Of a stretch of DNA of 64,000 nt, positions 46,199 to 56,461 are shown piece after piece; position 1 is the stretch's first letter, and every line of letters begins with the position of its first letter. The notes below the pieces were generated by a model. That model saw only the letters and a list, made by a program, of their open reading frames with translations. It was not told where the DNA came from and did no database searches. The translations under genes were made by a program, and so were the position numbers. Source of the stretch: Herbivorax alkaliphila (GTDB lineage Bacteria > Bacillota > Clostridia > Acetivibrionales > Acetivibrionaceae); the NCBI RefSeq assembly GCF_030848475.1, contig NZ_JAVDDS010000009.1:1-64000 (forward strand), read 5' to 3'.

Positions 46199-46364
46199 AA
46201 TTATCTCTTTTTGCATTAACAGGTTATATAACTTAATGCAAAATACCTTTTTCATATTTTTAGATTATATATAAATTTTAATTGACAAAAATGTTTTCTA
46301 GCTGATATTCTTATATTGACAAATAAATGAATGATATTGTTTTTATTTTTAAGGAGGTCAAGAC

Positions 46365-47327
46365 ATGTCAAAGTATTGTAGTGAATGTGGGAAACCTTTA
46401 AATGATGAAGAAAGTTGTACCTGCAAAGAAACAAACGAGTCTAAAAAACTAGATCAACAAAGCCAAGATACGGAAAATACAGATAATAGTAACGACTCTC
46501 AATCTAAAGAAAATGATGCTAAACAAAATGACAAACAAAATCAATCTAACGAAAATGATGCCAAACAAAGTGACAAGCAGAATCAATCTAACGAAAATGA
46601 TACCAAACAAAATGACAAGCAGAATCAATCTAACGAAAATGATACCAAACAAAATGACAAGCAGAATCAATCTAAAAAAAAAGAAGGCTTTTCGTCTGAA
46701 AAGGCAAAAGAAGTAATGGATAATACTTCAAATTATCTAAAAAAAATATTTGGATTTTCAACTGTACTTATCAAAAATCCTTCGAGCACAATGAAGCATA
46801 CAGCCAATAATCCTGATTTTAAAAAAGGATTATTCTTTGGTGGGCTACAATCAATATTATTTGCTTTTATAATTGTTATCATTTTCAACCAATTTACTAA
46901 CTCTATTTTAGGTCTTGGAGGACGTATGCTTGGACGCCCACAAGATATACCTTATTTTAGTATATATTTTAGGTCATTAGCTTTTTATTTTGCATCATTT
47001 TTACTTTTGCCTGTTTCATTTTTAATTACATCAAAACTTTTTAAAATTGACTTAGATTTTAAGTCTCTTGTAACAATTACAGGTGTATCATCTATTCCAT
47101 TAATTATAGCAACTGCCGTTCTTATAATTGGGTTGCTTATATCTTCTGCTTTAACTATTATACTATCTGGAGCTATTGTTTTTTCCATTGTACTTACATA
47201 TATAGGTCTAAATGAAATGACATCTATGAATGAGGATAAAGTTATTTATTGGGTAACATCAGGTTTTGTATTGTTTTCAATATTAATGATTATTCTTGCA
47301 AATATTATTAATCCGATTTCAATGTAA
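46365..47327 (+). CDS. Zinc-ribbon and Yip1-domain membrane protein
   Basis: A 320-residue protein. An N-terminal zinc ribbon (MSKYCSECGKPLNDEESCTC) is followed by a Gln/Asn/Asp/Lys-rich linker (~27-110) built from a 14-residue repeat. A Yip1-type domain with five membrane helices follows (~155-318, from NPDFKKGLFFGGLQSILFAF). Proteins of this type are common in clostridia and lack a known role. AAGGAGGT precedes the ATG. The linker repeat is exact enough at DNA level to vary in copy number. Confidence 0.8.
   Translation: MSKYCSECGKPLNDEESCTCKETNESKKLDQQSQDTENTDNSNDSQSKENDAKQNDKQNQSNENDAKQSDKQNQSNENDTKQNDKQNQSNENDTKQNDKQNQSKKKEGFSSEKAKEVMDNTSNYLKKIFGFSTVLIKNPSSTMKHTANNPDFKKGLFFGGLQSILFAFIIVIIFNQFTNSILGLGGRMLGRPQDIPYFSIYFRSLAFYFASFLLLPVSFLITSKLFKIDLDFKSLVTITGVSSIPLIIATAVLIIGLLISSALTIILSGAIVFSIVLTYIGLNEMTSMNEDKVIYWVTSGFVLFSILMIILANIINPISM
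46509..46676 (+). repeat. In-frame 42-nt tandem repeat, four units
   Basis: Units start at 46509, 46551, 46593 and 46635, each encoding NENDxKQxDKQNQS (first unit starts from KENDAKQ). The last two units are almost identical at DNA level, which suggests recent expansion. Confidence 0.88.
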
Positions 47328-47441
47328 AGTGAACTCGTTTAGTTAAAGCTAAACATTCAGACCTCAGATGGAGACTCAACTCCACCTAAAAATTTATAAG
47401 AGGAACTCCACCTTATAGAAGATGGAGTCTTAGATTAAGAT
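47328..47441. repeat. RepB intergenic repeat, copy 1
   Basis: GTGAACTCGTTTAGTTAAAG opens it, then AGCTAAACATT. The stem GGAGACTCAACTCCACCT and GAACTCCACCTTATAGAAGATGG follow, ending TCTTAGATTAAGATAAA. The same order is found at 55344 and in short form at 62648. Confidence 0.65.
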
Positions 47442-47459
47442 AAATCTGTCGTTATTATA

Positions 47460-47486
47460 AAGCTCCACCTATAGCAGGTGGAGCTT
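47460..47486. terminator. Bidirectional terminator between Yip1 and GH9 genes
   Basis: AAGCTCCACCT (47460-47470) pairs with AGGTGGAGCTT (47476-47486) over 5 nt. It is placed between two converging genes and AT-rich on both sides. Confidence 0.7.
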
Positions 47487-47538
47487 ATATTATAATTCAG
47501 TTGTAGTAACTTCTAATGCATTTCTTGGTTATAAAAAA

Positions 47539-49761
47539 TTAATTATGTGGCAACTCATCAATTATCTCAAGTATATATCTACTTAGAATAACTGTATCTG
47601 TTGAATCTATTATGCCATCACCATTTAAGTCAGCAACTTCTAAGTCAACATCTTCTGGAACTGGAATTTCTAAGACAATTCTGCTAAGCAGTATGTAGTC
47701 AGAAGAATCCACCACACCATCACCGTTTAAATCACCATATAAAATGTCTGGCTCTGGAGTTGGTTCTGGGTCAGGAGTTGTTTCCCCACCTGGAGGCTCT
47801 TCTCCCCACAGAAGTACACCCTCATCATATATTGGAATTAACGGAGTCATACCGTCAAAAGAGATATTACAATAATCAGGATCATCATGTATTCCAGGAT
47901 ATGACCAGTCATTTTCATGAGTGCCAACACCATCTCTATATGAAATTGATACATTAGCTTCCTTTTGACAAAGCGTCCACTCAGCAGGCATAATTTTTGT
48001 ACCTGTAAAATCAACTGTAAAGTAGTATATGTTATCAGCATGATGCTCCAATCCGTGAAGTGTTGCACCTTCATGTGAACCAAGTTCAAGTTCTACAGCA
48101 TCTATATCATAGCCGGCTTCAAACACTTCTGTTAAGTCCATAAAGTATCGTGCTGATAGTGTATCTTTCATTGTTGGCGGCCTAGCTGAACGATTGTTAA
48201 CCTGAAAAAGCACATTTACCGTTCCATCTCCCTCAAACATTCTCCATGCTCTCACAAAGTATTCTTCCAAATCATCTTCAGGTGCTATAAAATCCTCTGG
48301 TTGAGGCCAGTCTTCCAATAAATCGCCTCCATACAGGTCATACATTTTTGCTAGGGCACCTACAAAACCTGCATTATAATCTATTGCAACCTCATTCATA
48401 ATGTAATCGTCAATGTCATCTACCCAGTGATCATCTGCATCCGGTCCTCCTACTAATGCACCATATAGTATATGGCGATTAAATTCTGGAACCTCAGTCA
48501 TACTAACCCATGAGCTATGTGCAGTTCTGTGGTGAGGGTGTTTAGGAGAATCTTCTCCAAATCCCACCATATAACTTCCACCACGTGGATTATCACCTAA
48601 AGCATAGTTAATTTGTCTTTCTGCAAATTCCCTATAGTCATCTTTTTTAGATAATGTTCCAACAGTTTCATCTTCAGACCATACAAAAGCTAAAAATGCA
48701 GCTGTAGTAGCATAACGCAAAGACCCCCATTGATCTAACCATGCCAAACCACCTGGACTATATGTTATACCTCCTCCTGGAAGGAAAAAATCCAGATTTC
48801 TTTCAACCATATATACATACTCTTCATCTCCGGTAATCTGTGCTATTTTCATTGCTGTACCATAACTTACATCATCCCAGCAGTGAGTATGGTATCCACC
48901 TATTGTATCAACAGGCATAACTGAAATAGCTTTATCAAGGTAATGATCTTCTCCTGTTTTTATATGAAGCCAAGTAGCACCCCAGGCAAGGTCATCTACG
49001 TATCCACCGGAAGGATACAATATATCTAAAGGATTTCTTCCCTGATATGTATAGCCAAAATCAAATATTCTCTCTGCATGCATAAGACATTTTTCTGCAT
49101 ATTCAGGATCTGTCTCTTCAAATATCAAAGAAGCTATAGTCAATGCAGCAGCAGCCATACCTGCAACATCAGACCCTGGTGTTTCAGGATCTAATCTAAA
49201 TGAACTTCTATCAGTTCTGTATTCTAAAAGTTCATGTGGAATCCATACAGAATGGTCAGATTCACCATGTCCACTTAAGTAATAAAGCACATCAGGTTCT
49301 GGATTACATTTTATCAAATAATCTGTACCCCATTTAATTTCATCAAGAATATCTTCTAACAATCCAGAATTTTCAAATGCTTCACGAAACTCATATACAG
49401 CCCATCCCAATTGACTTGCAGTGTAGGAAATGGTATGTGTAAACTTAATTCCATCACCAGCATCAGCCCAGCCTCCTGTCAGGTCAAGACCTACGTCTTC
49501 ACCATCTGTCATAGCAGATTTGCTTCTGTAAGGCAAGATATAATCGTCTGGAATGTCACCAAGTCGATTTGCCTTGTAAAACAAAAGTGATTTTTGCAAT
49601 GCCTCACCATAATTATAATGTGAGTCCCCAGCTCGCGGCGAAGAATTTGCAAAAATTTCTGACTGCATCACAAAAGAAGGCAGTATCAATGATGTCAATA
49701 GTACAAATGCAATTAACAATGTCAGTTTTTTGTGTAAAATTACACCCCTTTTTTTTGCCAT
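47539..49761 (-). CDS. Cellulosomal GH9 endoglucanase with CBM3 and dockerin
   Basis: A 740-residue secreted cellulase. The signal peptide ends near residue 38 (SEIFANSS). The GH9 catalytic domain (~42-505) has YGEALQKSLLFYKANRLGD, TGGWADAGDGIKF with the nucleophile-activating Asp pair, KHPHHRTAHSSW and NEVAIDYNAGFVGALA with the catalytic Glu. A CBM3c-like module follows (~520-655). The type I dockerin (~672-738) has YGDLNGDGVVDSSDYILLSR and DLNGDGIIDSTDTVILSR. It cuts cellulose while bound to a scaffoldin. The ATG follows AAAGGAGAG. It is divergent from the dockerin-A2M gene. Confidence 0.94.
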   Translation of the reverse strand: MAKKRGVILHKKLTLLIAFVLLTSLILPSFVMQSEIFANSSPRAGDSHYNYGEALQKSLLFYKANRLGDIPDDYILPYRSKSAMTDGEDVGLDLTGGWADAGDGIKFTHTISYTASQLGWAVYEFREAFENSGLLEDILDEIKWGTDYLIKCNPEPDVLYYLSGHGESDHSVWIPHELLEYRTDRSSFRLDPETPGSDVAGMAAAALTIASLIFEETDPEYAEKCLMHAERIFDFGYTYQGRNPLDILYPSGGYVDDLAWGATWLHIKTGEDHYLDKAISVMPVDTIGGYHTHCWDDVSYGTAMKIAQITGDEEYVYMVERNLDFFLPGGGITYSPGGLAWLDQWGSLRYATTAAFLAFVWSEDETVGTLSKKDDYREFAERQINYALGDNPRGGSYMVGFGEDSPKHPHHRTAHSSWVSMTEVPEFNRHILYGALVGGPDADDHWVDDIDDYIMNEVAIDYNAGFVGALAKMYDLYGGDLLEDWPQPEDFIAPEDDLEEYFVRAWRMFEGDGTVNVLFQVNNRSARPPTMKDTLSARYFMDLTEVFEAGYDIDAVELELGSHEGATLHGLEHHADNIYYFTVDFTGTKIMPAEWTLCQKEANVSISYRDGVGTHENDWSYPGIHDDPDYCNISFDGMTPLIPIYDEGVLLWGEEPPGGETTPDPEPTPEPDILYGDLNGDGVVDSSDYILLSRIVLEIPVPEDVDLEVADLNGDGIIDSTDTVILSRYILEIIDELPHN

Positions 49762-49789
49762 AGAATTTACTCTCCTTTTTTAAATTTAA

Positions 49790-49875
49790 TAATGACTAAG
49801 AAATAACATCCGGTTCTCATAGCCTAAAACCCGTTAAATCATTGGAGTTTTGTCTTTGAGAATAGGGCATTACTT
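49790..49875. repeat. RepA intergenic repeat, copy 3
   Basis: AATGACTAAGAAATAACATC ... CCCGTTAAATCATTGGAG ... GAGAATAGGGCATTACTTC. It lies in the 342-nt divergent gap between the GH9 and A2M genes; the remainder of that gap is AT-rich and must carry both promoters, which I cannot place with confidence. Confidence 0.66.
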
Positions 49876-50103
49876 CTTGCATTTCTTAATATTAAAATAT
49901 ATTTTAAAAGCTTAGAGGTTAGCCCCTCTTTACTTTCTTTTCTTAATTTTATTATATAATGATATGGTGAATCTGTACAGAATATATTGCCTTTAATTTT
50001 TAATAAAATTTTCAAAAATTTTTATTAAAATAGGAACTTTTTTCTTTTTATATCGTCCTAATATATTGTATAATTAAATTAAAAGAAAAAAGGGGGAGAA
50101 AAA

Positions 50104-53100
50104 ATGCCTAAAAGAATAATTTCCTTATTAGTTATTTCATCTATTTTACTGGTAATTTGCATTCCAGGATTTGGATTAGGTGCAAGTGCATATCCACGTA
50201 ATGGCTTTCGCTTGGTAGCTTCAAATTCTGACTCTACTGGTATCTCTGTTGACACTGAATTTTTACTTGAAACAGAAGAAGATTTTTCATTAGAGCAGGT
50301 GAAAGAAGCTTTTTCAATTGATGGTGAGCCAGATCCTATTATTGAAGAGCTGGATAAAAATTTTTTCAGTATAAACCTTTCAAGACCGCTTATGGAAAAT
50401 AGCATTTATACTTTTAGAATGAGTACAGATGTTGAGACCACCTGGGTTTTTCAAACTCAAACTGAATTTTGCATCACTGGTTCGCTTCCTGGAAATGAAT
50501 CCATTGGCGTGCCTGTCAATTCAGGAATAGAAATTAATTTTAGCCACGACAATTTTAGCAATATTAAAAATCACTTTGAAATCACGCCAGATGTCTCAGG
50601 AAAATTTGAAACATATGATAAAACGGCTGTATTTGTACCGGATGAACTTGAATATGAAACACTTTACACAGTTAAAATAAAAGAAGGTATAAAAATTAAC
50701 GGTACAGATAGAGTGATAGATGAAGATTATATCTTTTCATTTGAAACAAGATCCGAGCAAGAACCATCTCAACCGGAAGAACCAACACTATCAGTAAATT
50801 ATATTGGTCAGATTACTGATTTTTCTTCTGAAGATGAAATTGAAATCTCTTTACAATATAGTTTTAGAAATCTTCCAGATGGATCTGCACCACTAAATCT
50901 TAATACAAGCATCTACGCTTATAATGATTTTGAATCCTTTCACGAAGCAATCTTAATCAGAAACAAGTTTCCAGAATGGGCACAAATAAACTACAGCAAT
51001 AATTTTGTACCCGTTGATGAATTAGATAAAGTTTTTGAATTTGATCAGGTACTTAATGAAGATGAATCTTTATCAGGAACTGCAACTATTAAAATCCCCC
51101 CAAAACTTCCAACAGGCTATTATATTCTAGATAGTTATTGTGAAGGTACAAGAACACAGAAATTTATACAGGTAACAGATACAAGCATTTATATAACAAA
51201 GACTTCATCAGATACCTTGGTATGGCTCAATGATATGCAGTCAAGCCAACCTTTAACAGATGCAGAAATTAATTTTACATACTCTGATGACACTTTTATT
51301 ACAGATAATAAGGGGATTGCCACTTTTGATTCAGAATTAATTGATGATATCAAAAGAGGAGAACCCAATAATGATAACTATTTTTATCCTAGATATTATT
51401 ATGGATCAAATTATACTTATAATAAGCAGTTTATGACTGTAACAACTTCAGATGGCAAAAAATCTCTTTTAGATACAAGCTCTTTCAGTGATGGAAGCAG
51501 TAATGATTATTGGAGATATTTCTTTACAGACAGAGGAATGTACAAGCCTGATGATACCATAAACGTATGGGGCTTTATAAAAAATAGATATGAAGATGAA
51601 AATATAGATTATCTTACTCTAGAAATATCCCAAGGCTATTACCACTGGACAGGAAATAATAATTTACCTATCTTAAATGAAAGTATAAGTGTAAACAACA
51701 ACTTTTATGAAGAAGAAATTGAGCTTCCCAATTTGCCTAGAGGCTATTATACAATTAGACTAAAGAAAGGTAATTCAGTTATTACAACCAGCAACATTGA
51801 AGTACAAGACTATGTAAAACCATCTTATAAGATGGAGATTGATAAAGATAAAGTTGCAGCATTTATTGGAGATGAGGTTAATTTTAACCTTAGTGCAGAA
51901 TTTTTTGAAGGTACAGGTGTATCAAATCTAGATACAAGTTATACAATTTCAACTAGATCATTGACAGGTGCAAATATAAATGAAAATGATGTTACAGATA
52001 CCTCTGGTAAATTAAATATAAAATATGTCCCAGAGGTAACAAGAGATATTCAGGGAATATATACAATTCCAATAACCGCTAGGGCACTTCTTCCTGAAAC
52101 AGGTGAAATTAACGCCTCAAATTCAGTTATGGTTTTTGTCAATGATATTGATGTAAAAAGAAGTGGAGAAATTAAAGATGAAAAGGGATACATTAATGCT
52201 ACAGTTCATGAAATTGTACTTGATCGCTTAAATGATGGAACAGCAGAGCATTCTAGAGACTATTTAGGTGATACTGTAGAAAACAAACAAATAACAGGTA
52301 CTATATACAAAAATACCTGGGTTAGAGAAAAGACTGGAACACATTATGATAGAATTAATAAAGTTACTTATGATACATACAGGTACAATCTTGAAACTTC
52401 TCCAATAGAAGATTTCTCAATGACTACAGATCAAGACGGACAAGCTCAATATATCTTTGACGCTCCAGAAATTAAAGATTCATATTATACTGCTGAAATA
52501 AATTGTGTGGATAATTCAGGAAGAGACATGTCTTATTCTATCTATATAGGAAAACGCATTGACTATTCTGGATATAACAACCATGATAGATACAGTTTAG
52601 ACAGTGATAAAGATAATTATAGGATTGGTGAAGATGTAGAGCTTCAGTATACTTTTGGAAACGAAAATCTTCCTGAGGGGGATTATGTTTATATTCTATC
52701 ACAAAATGGAATGGTAGATTATGAGACATCCAATTCTTCAACACATACTTTTGAATTTATTAAAGAGTATATGCCAAATGTTCATGTAACAGCAGTTTAT
52801 TTTACAGGTAGGTCATATGTTGCAAAGAGCAAAAGAATCAACTATGAGATAGAAGAAAAAAATCTCATTATTGAAGGAGAAACAGATAAAGATTCTTATA
52901 AACCAGGAGAAACTGTAAACTTAAATGTAAATGTGACAGACACCGATGGAAATCCTGTCAAATCAACTGTAAATGCAAGTATTGTTGACGAAGCTTTTTT
53001 CAGTTTAAAGGATCAAAACATAAATGTTCTAAATGACCTATTTGCAAATGTTGGTTCGGGAATATATTTTGATAAAAAATCTCATACAACAGCTGAAGAC

Positions 53101-55281
53101 TTTTGGGGTCGAGGCGGTATTATGCCTCCAGGTTTTGATGATGCACTAGAAAGTGAGCTTGACAGCGGCGGTGAATCTGATATAAGATCTGATTTTAGAG
53201 ATACTGCAAACTTTGTAAGCATAGAAACTGATGACAGCGGAAAAGGGAATGTAAGTTTTAAACTACCTGACAATGTTACTTCATGGAGAATAACTCTATC
53301 TGCAATATCAAAAGATCTCTACGGAGGAAGTGAAACCACAAACATGATAGTAACACTGCCATTTTTTATAAACTACAGCTTTAATTCATCTTACATGGCA
53401 GGTGATACTCCTGTAATGGCTGTAAATGCTTATGGCACAGGCCTTACAGAAGATGAAGATGTGTATTTTGAAGTATATGATAAAGATGATCCTGATACAA
53501 AAGTTACCGTTAGTGGAAATGCTTTTGAAAGAGTAAATATACCACTGTGGACTTTTGAAGAAGGATATTACGATTTAATAATTAGAGCATATACTGAAAG
53601 TGGTTTTTCCGATGCTGTTTTACATTCTATAAATGTAGTTGATTCATACTATCAAATTGAAAAATCTGAATTCTTTGAAGCTTCACCTGGAATGGACATA
53701 ACGATAGGAGAAGAGGGATATACAAATCTTGTATTCCAAGACAAGAGCAAAGGTATGTATTTTTGGAATTTATTAAGCTTATATAATTCTTACGGAAACA
53801 GAATAGATCAAATTACATCAAGATATTTAGCATCAGAACTTTTAGACGAGCATTTTAGTGACAGTACACATATCCAACCTTTAGAGCAGCCAGACATTTC
53901 AGATTACCAAAAACCTGATGGTGGCCTATCCCTGCTTCCTTATTCTGAAAGCGACATTGACTTAACTGCAAAGATGGTAACTTTTGCAAAGGATATAGCT
54001 GACACCAGCCGATTAAGAACTTATTTCAACAGAAAACTTGATGATAATGATAGTAGAATAAAGGCGTTATACGGACTCTCTGCACTAGGAGAACCTGTTT
54101 TATTAGAACTTAATGAAGCTAAAAATATTGACAATTTAAGCATAATGGATGCTATTTATCTGGCTCTTTCATACTATGAGCTTGGTGATTACTCAAAGGC
54201 AGAAAAGATATATGATGAAAGAATATCTCAATACATAGAAAAATACACGCCATATTATAGAGTGAACACTAATTCTACTAAAGATAGTATGCTAGAAGCT
54301 ACTTCTCTTTGTGCATACCTCTCAGCATTACTTGATAAGCCGGAAAAAGAAGGTTTATATAAGTACTGTACAACTAACTTTACACGTGACATATTAATAT
54401 TTACTGAAAAACTCCTTTTTATTTCTGAAAACATAAATAATCTTTGTGATGAGGATACAGAATTTACATACAGCTATGAAGATGAAGAACATAAAGTAGA
54501 TTTAAATAATGGCAGAAGCTTTTCATTAAGACTACTTCCACATCAATTTGAAAACTTTGAAGTAACTGATGTAAAAGGTGATGTTTCTTTGGTGTCTATT
54601 TTCAAAGAAAATGTTTTTGATATAAAAGATACAAGTGATGATATTTCCATTAGTCGTTCATACCATTTTGAAAATGGTACACCTTTAGATTCAAACACAT
54701 TGCAACAAGGAGATATTATAAGAGTACGCCTTGAGTGGGATATTAGTGATACTGCCTTTGATGGCTCTTATGAAATAACAGATTATCTTCCTTCAGGATT
54801 AAAACCTTATAGATCAATGTGGAATACAGAAGGACAAAAAGTTACTTATTATATTCACAACAGCTCCTATTGGCGTAACCTACCATATATTGAGTATCTT
54901 GCAAGGGTTGTCAGCCCTGGTGAGTATACAGCACAAGGACCTGTAATTCAAGGCAGATCTTCACGAGACATTATAAATTCAGGAAAAACAGAAACAATAA
55001 CTGTTAAAACAGATGAGTTGGTTTCTGATCCAATTGATCCTCCTCCATTTGTACCTGAGCCTGAACCAATTTCATACGGGGATTTAAACGGTGATGGTAT
55101 AATAGATTCAACGGATTATACAATACTTACAAGATATTTACTTGAGGTTATTGATGACTTTCCTGCTCCAAAAGAAGCTGCGGACTTAAATGGAGACGGT
55201 TCTATTGACTCTACAGACTTATTTATATTAAGAAGATATTTGCTTGCATATATAGATAGTTTTCCAGTTGAAGATAATTAA
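50104..55281 (+). CDS. Secreted alpha-2-macroglobulin family protein with dockerin, thioester absent
   Basis: A 1725-residue protein. The signal peptide covers ~1-29. A Big_5/Ig-like domain (~125-220) is followed by macroglobulin domains (RGMYKPDDTINVWGFIKNR, an MG2 hallmark, ~478), an A2M core domain (NVTSWRITLSAISKDLYGGS, ~1058) and a helical alpha-alpha region with SYGNRIDQITSRYLASELL (~1229-1247), where the family usually has a GCxEQ thioester; Cys and Glu are both missing. The type I dockerin spans ~1655-1722. It may trap or block proteases around the cellulosome, by a non-covalent route. GGGGGAG precedes the ATG. Confidence 0.9.
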   Translation: MPKRIISLLVISSILLVICIPGFGLGASAYPRNGFRLVASNSDSTGISVDTEFLLETEEDFSLEQVKEAFSIDGEPDPIIEELDKNFFSINLSRPLMENSIYTFRMSTDVETTWVFQTQTEFCITGSLPGNESIGVPVNSGIEINFSHDNFSNIKNHFEITPDVSGKFETYDKTAVFVPDELEYETLYTVKIKEGIKINGTDRVIDEDYIFSFETRSEQEPSQPEEPTLSVNYIGQITDFSSEDEIEISLQYSFRNLPDGSAPLNLNTSIYAYNDFESFHEAILIRNKFPEWAQINYSNNFVPVDELDKVFEFDQVLNEDESLSGTATIKIPPKLPTGYYILDSYCEGTRTQKFIQVTDTSIYITKTSSDTLVWLNDMQSSQPLTDAEINFTYSDDTFITDNKGIATFDSELIDDIKRGEPNNDNYFYPRYYYGSNYTYNKQFMTVTTSDGKKSLLDTSSFSDGSSNDYWRYFFTDRGMYKPDDTINVWGFIKNRYEDENIDYLTLEISQGYYHWTGNNNLPILNESISVNNNFYEEEIELPNLPRGYYTIRLKKGNSVITTSNIEVQDYVKPSYKMEIDKDKVAAFIGDEVNFNLSAEFFEGTGVSNLDTSYTISTRSLTGANINENDVTDTSGKLNIKYVPEVTRDIQGIYTIPITARALLPETGEINASNSVMVFVNDIDVKRSGEIKDEKGYINATVHEIVLDRLNDGTAEHSRDYLGDTVENKQITGTIYKNTWVREKTGTHYDRINKVTYDTYRYNLETSPIEDFSMTTDQDGQAQYIFDAPEIKDSYYTAEINCVDNSGRDMSYSIYIGKRIDYSGYNNHDRYSLDSDKDNYRIGEDVELQYTFGNENLPEGDYVYILSQNGMVDYETSNSSTHTFEFIKEYMPNVHVTAVYFTGRSYVAKSKRINYEIEEKNLIIEGETDKDSYKPGETVNLNVNVTDTDGNPVKSTVNASIVDEAFFSLKDQNINVLNDLFANVGSGIYFDKKSHTTAEDFWGRGGIMPPGFDDALESELDSGGESDIRSDFRDTANFVSIETDDSGKGNVSFKLPDNVTSWRITLSAISKDLYGGSETTNMIVTLPFFINYSFNSSYMAGDTPVMAVNAYGTGLTEDEDVYFEVYDKDDPDTKVTVSGNAFERVNIPLWTFEEGYYDLIIRAYTESGFSDAVLHSINVVDSYYQIEKSEFFEASPGMDITIGEEGYTNLVFQDKSKGMYFWNLLSLYNSYGNRIDQITSRYLASELLDEHFSDSTHIQPLEQPDISDYQKPDGGLSLLPYSESDIDLTAKMVTFAKDIADTSRLRTYFNRKLDDNDSRIKALYGLSALGEPVLLELNEAKNIDNLSIMDAIYLALSYYELGDYSKAEKIYDERISQYIEKYTPYYRVNTNSTKDSMLEATSLCAYLSALLDKPEKEGLYKYCTTNFTRDILIFTEKLLFISENINNLCDEDTEFTYSYEDEEHKVDLNNGRSFSLRLLPHQFENFEVTDVKGDVSLVSIFKENVFDIKDTSDDISISRSYHFENGTPLDSNTLQQGDIIRVRLEWDISDTAFDGSYEITDYLPSGLKPYRSMWNTEGQKVTYYIHNSSYWRNLPYIEYLARVVSPGEYTAQGPVIQGRSSRDIINSGKTETITVKTDELVSDPIDPPPFVPEPEPISYGDLNGDGIIDSTDYTILTRYLLEVIDDFPAPKEAADLNGDGSIDSTDLFILRRYLLAYIDSFPVEDN

Positions 55282-55308
55282 AAAAGGGGGCTAAACGCCC
55301 CTTTTTTT
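55281..55308 (+). terminator. Terminator after the A2M gene
   Basis: AAAAAGGGG (55281-55289) pairs with CCCCTTTTT starting at 55298, with a T7 tail. This is a textbook intrinsic terminator. Confidence 0.92.
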
Positions 55309-55343
55309 GTCTTTTTTTACTCAATCTATATCGAGTGCATGTA

Positions 55344-55460
55344 AGTAAACTCGTTTAGCTAAAGCTAAACACCAAATTTTCACGTGGAGACTCTAATCCA
55401 CCTGAAAATTTATAAGAACAACTCCACCTTATAAAGGTGGAGTCTTAGAATAAGATAAAA
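55344..55460. repeat. RepB intergenic repeat, copy 2
   Basis: AAACTCGTTTAGCTAAAGC, AAACACC, GTGGAGACTCTAATCCACC, AACTCCACCTTATAAAGGTGG, AGTCTTAGAATAAGATAAAA in that order. GTTTAGC/GCTAAAC and the two GTGGAG stems give three hairpins in a row. Confidence 0.68.
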
Positions 55461-55557
55461 GTGCTTGATTTTTGTCTATTTAAAATGTAATATAATATTG
55501 ACAATAATAATTTTTGAACAACAGTATAAATTCAAAAGATAAATAAGGGGATTAAAA

Positions 55558-56436
55558 ATGGAAACGAAAAATTACGACTTAATATCTGTAATTGAAGATA
55601 GTATGAAAGGGTTTAGTAAAGGACAAAAATTAATAGCAAATTTTATTATCAACCGCTATGACAAAGCTGCCTTTATGACTGCTGCAAAACTTGGCGATGA
55701 AGTAGGTGTAAGCGAATCAACAGTAGTCAGGTTTGCAAATGAAATTGGTTATGATGGATACCCTCAACTTCAAAAAGAATTAAGAAAATTAATTAAGAGT
55801 AAACTAACCTCTATTCAAAGAATGGAGGTATCGTCTGATAGAATAAAAGACAGTAACATATTAAAAAGTGTTCTTTTATCAGATATGGACAAGATAAAAA
55901 TTACATTAGAAGAAATTGATTCTAAGATTTTTGATAATATAGTTGAAAGTATTTTAAATGCAAAAAAAATATATATACTTGGAGTGAGAAGTTCTGCACC
56001 ACTGGCAAGTTTTTTAGGATTTTATTTTAACCTTATATTTAATAATGTAAGACTTGTGCATACTACCAGTGTAAGTGAAATGTTTGAGCAAATAATTTAT
56101 GCATCCAAAGGTGATGTAATGATAGGCATAAGTTTTCCCAGATATTCATTAAGAACCATAAACGCAATGAAATATGCAAAAAAGCAAGGTTCAAAAGTTA
56201 TAGCTATCACAGACAGCAATGATTCACCATTGGCGGAAAACTCAGACCTTGCTCTCACCGCTAGAAGCGATATGGCATCATTTGTGGATTCACTTGTGGC
56301 ACCTTTTAGTGTTGTAAATGCTCTAATTCTTGCAATTGCTATGCGCAGGAAAGATTACGTTTATGATGTTTTTGAAAATTTAGAAAAAATATGGTGTGAA
56401 TATGGGGTCTATGAAAAAAATGATAAAAATTTATAA
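55558..56436 (+). CDS. MurR/RpiR family transcriptional regulator
   Basis: A 292-residue regulator. The N-terminal HTH_6 domain (~1-80) shows AAKLGDEVGVSESTVVRFANEIGYDGYPQLQ. The C-terminal SIS sugar-phosphate-binding domain (~125-265) shows IYILGVRSSAPLASF and GISFPRYSLRTINAMKYAKK. It probably senses a phosphosugar and controls sugar or cell-wall recycling genes, but no such genes sit nearby. AAGGGGA precedes the ATG. The flavoprotein gene follows 25 nt later. Confidence 0.92.
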   Translation: METKNYDLISVIEDSMKGFSKGQKLIANFIINRYDKAAFMTAAKLGDEVGVSESTVVRFANEIGYDGYPQLQKELRKLIKSKLTSIQRMEVSSDRIKDSNILKSVLLSDMDKIKITLEEIDSKIFDNIVESILNAKKIYILGVRSSAPLASFLGFYFNLIFNNVRLVHTTSVSEMFEQIIYASKGDVMIGISFPRYSLRTINAMKYAKKQGSKVIAITDSNDSPLAENSDLALTARSDMASFVDSLVAPFSVVNALILAIAMRRKDYVYDVFENLEKIWCEYGVYEKNDKNL

Positions 56437-56461
56437 AAAATATACTTATGGAGATTAAAAA

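Noticed and set aside
46449-46716. Open frames opposite and beside the 42-nt repeats
   Set aside because: Repeats of 42 nt keep all frames open when one is; only the zinc-ribbon/Yip1 frame has a start site and domains.
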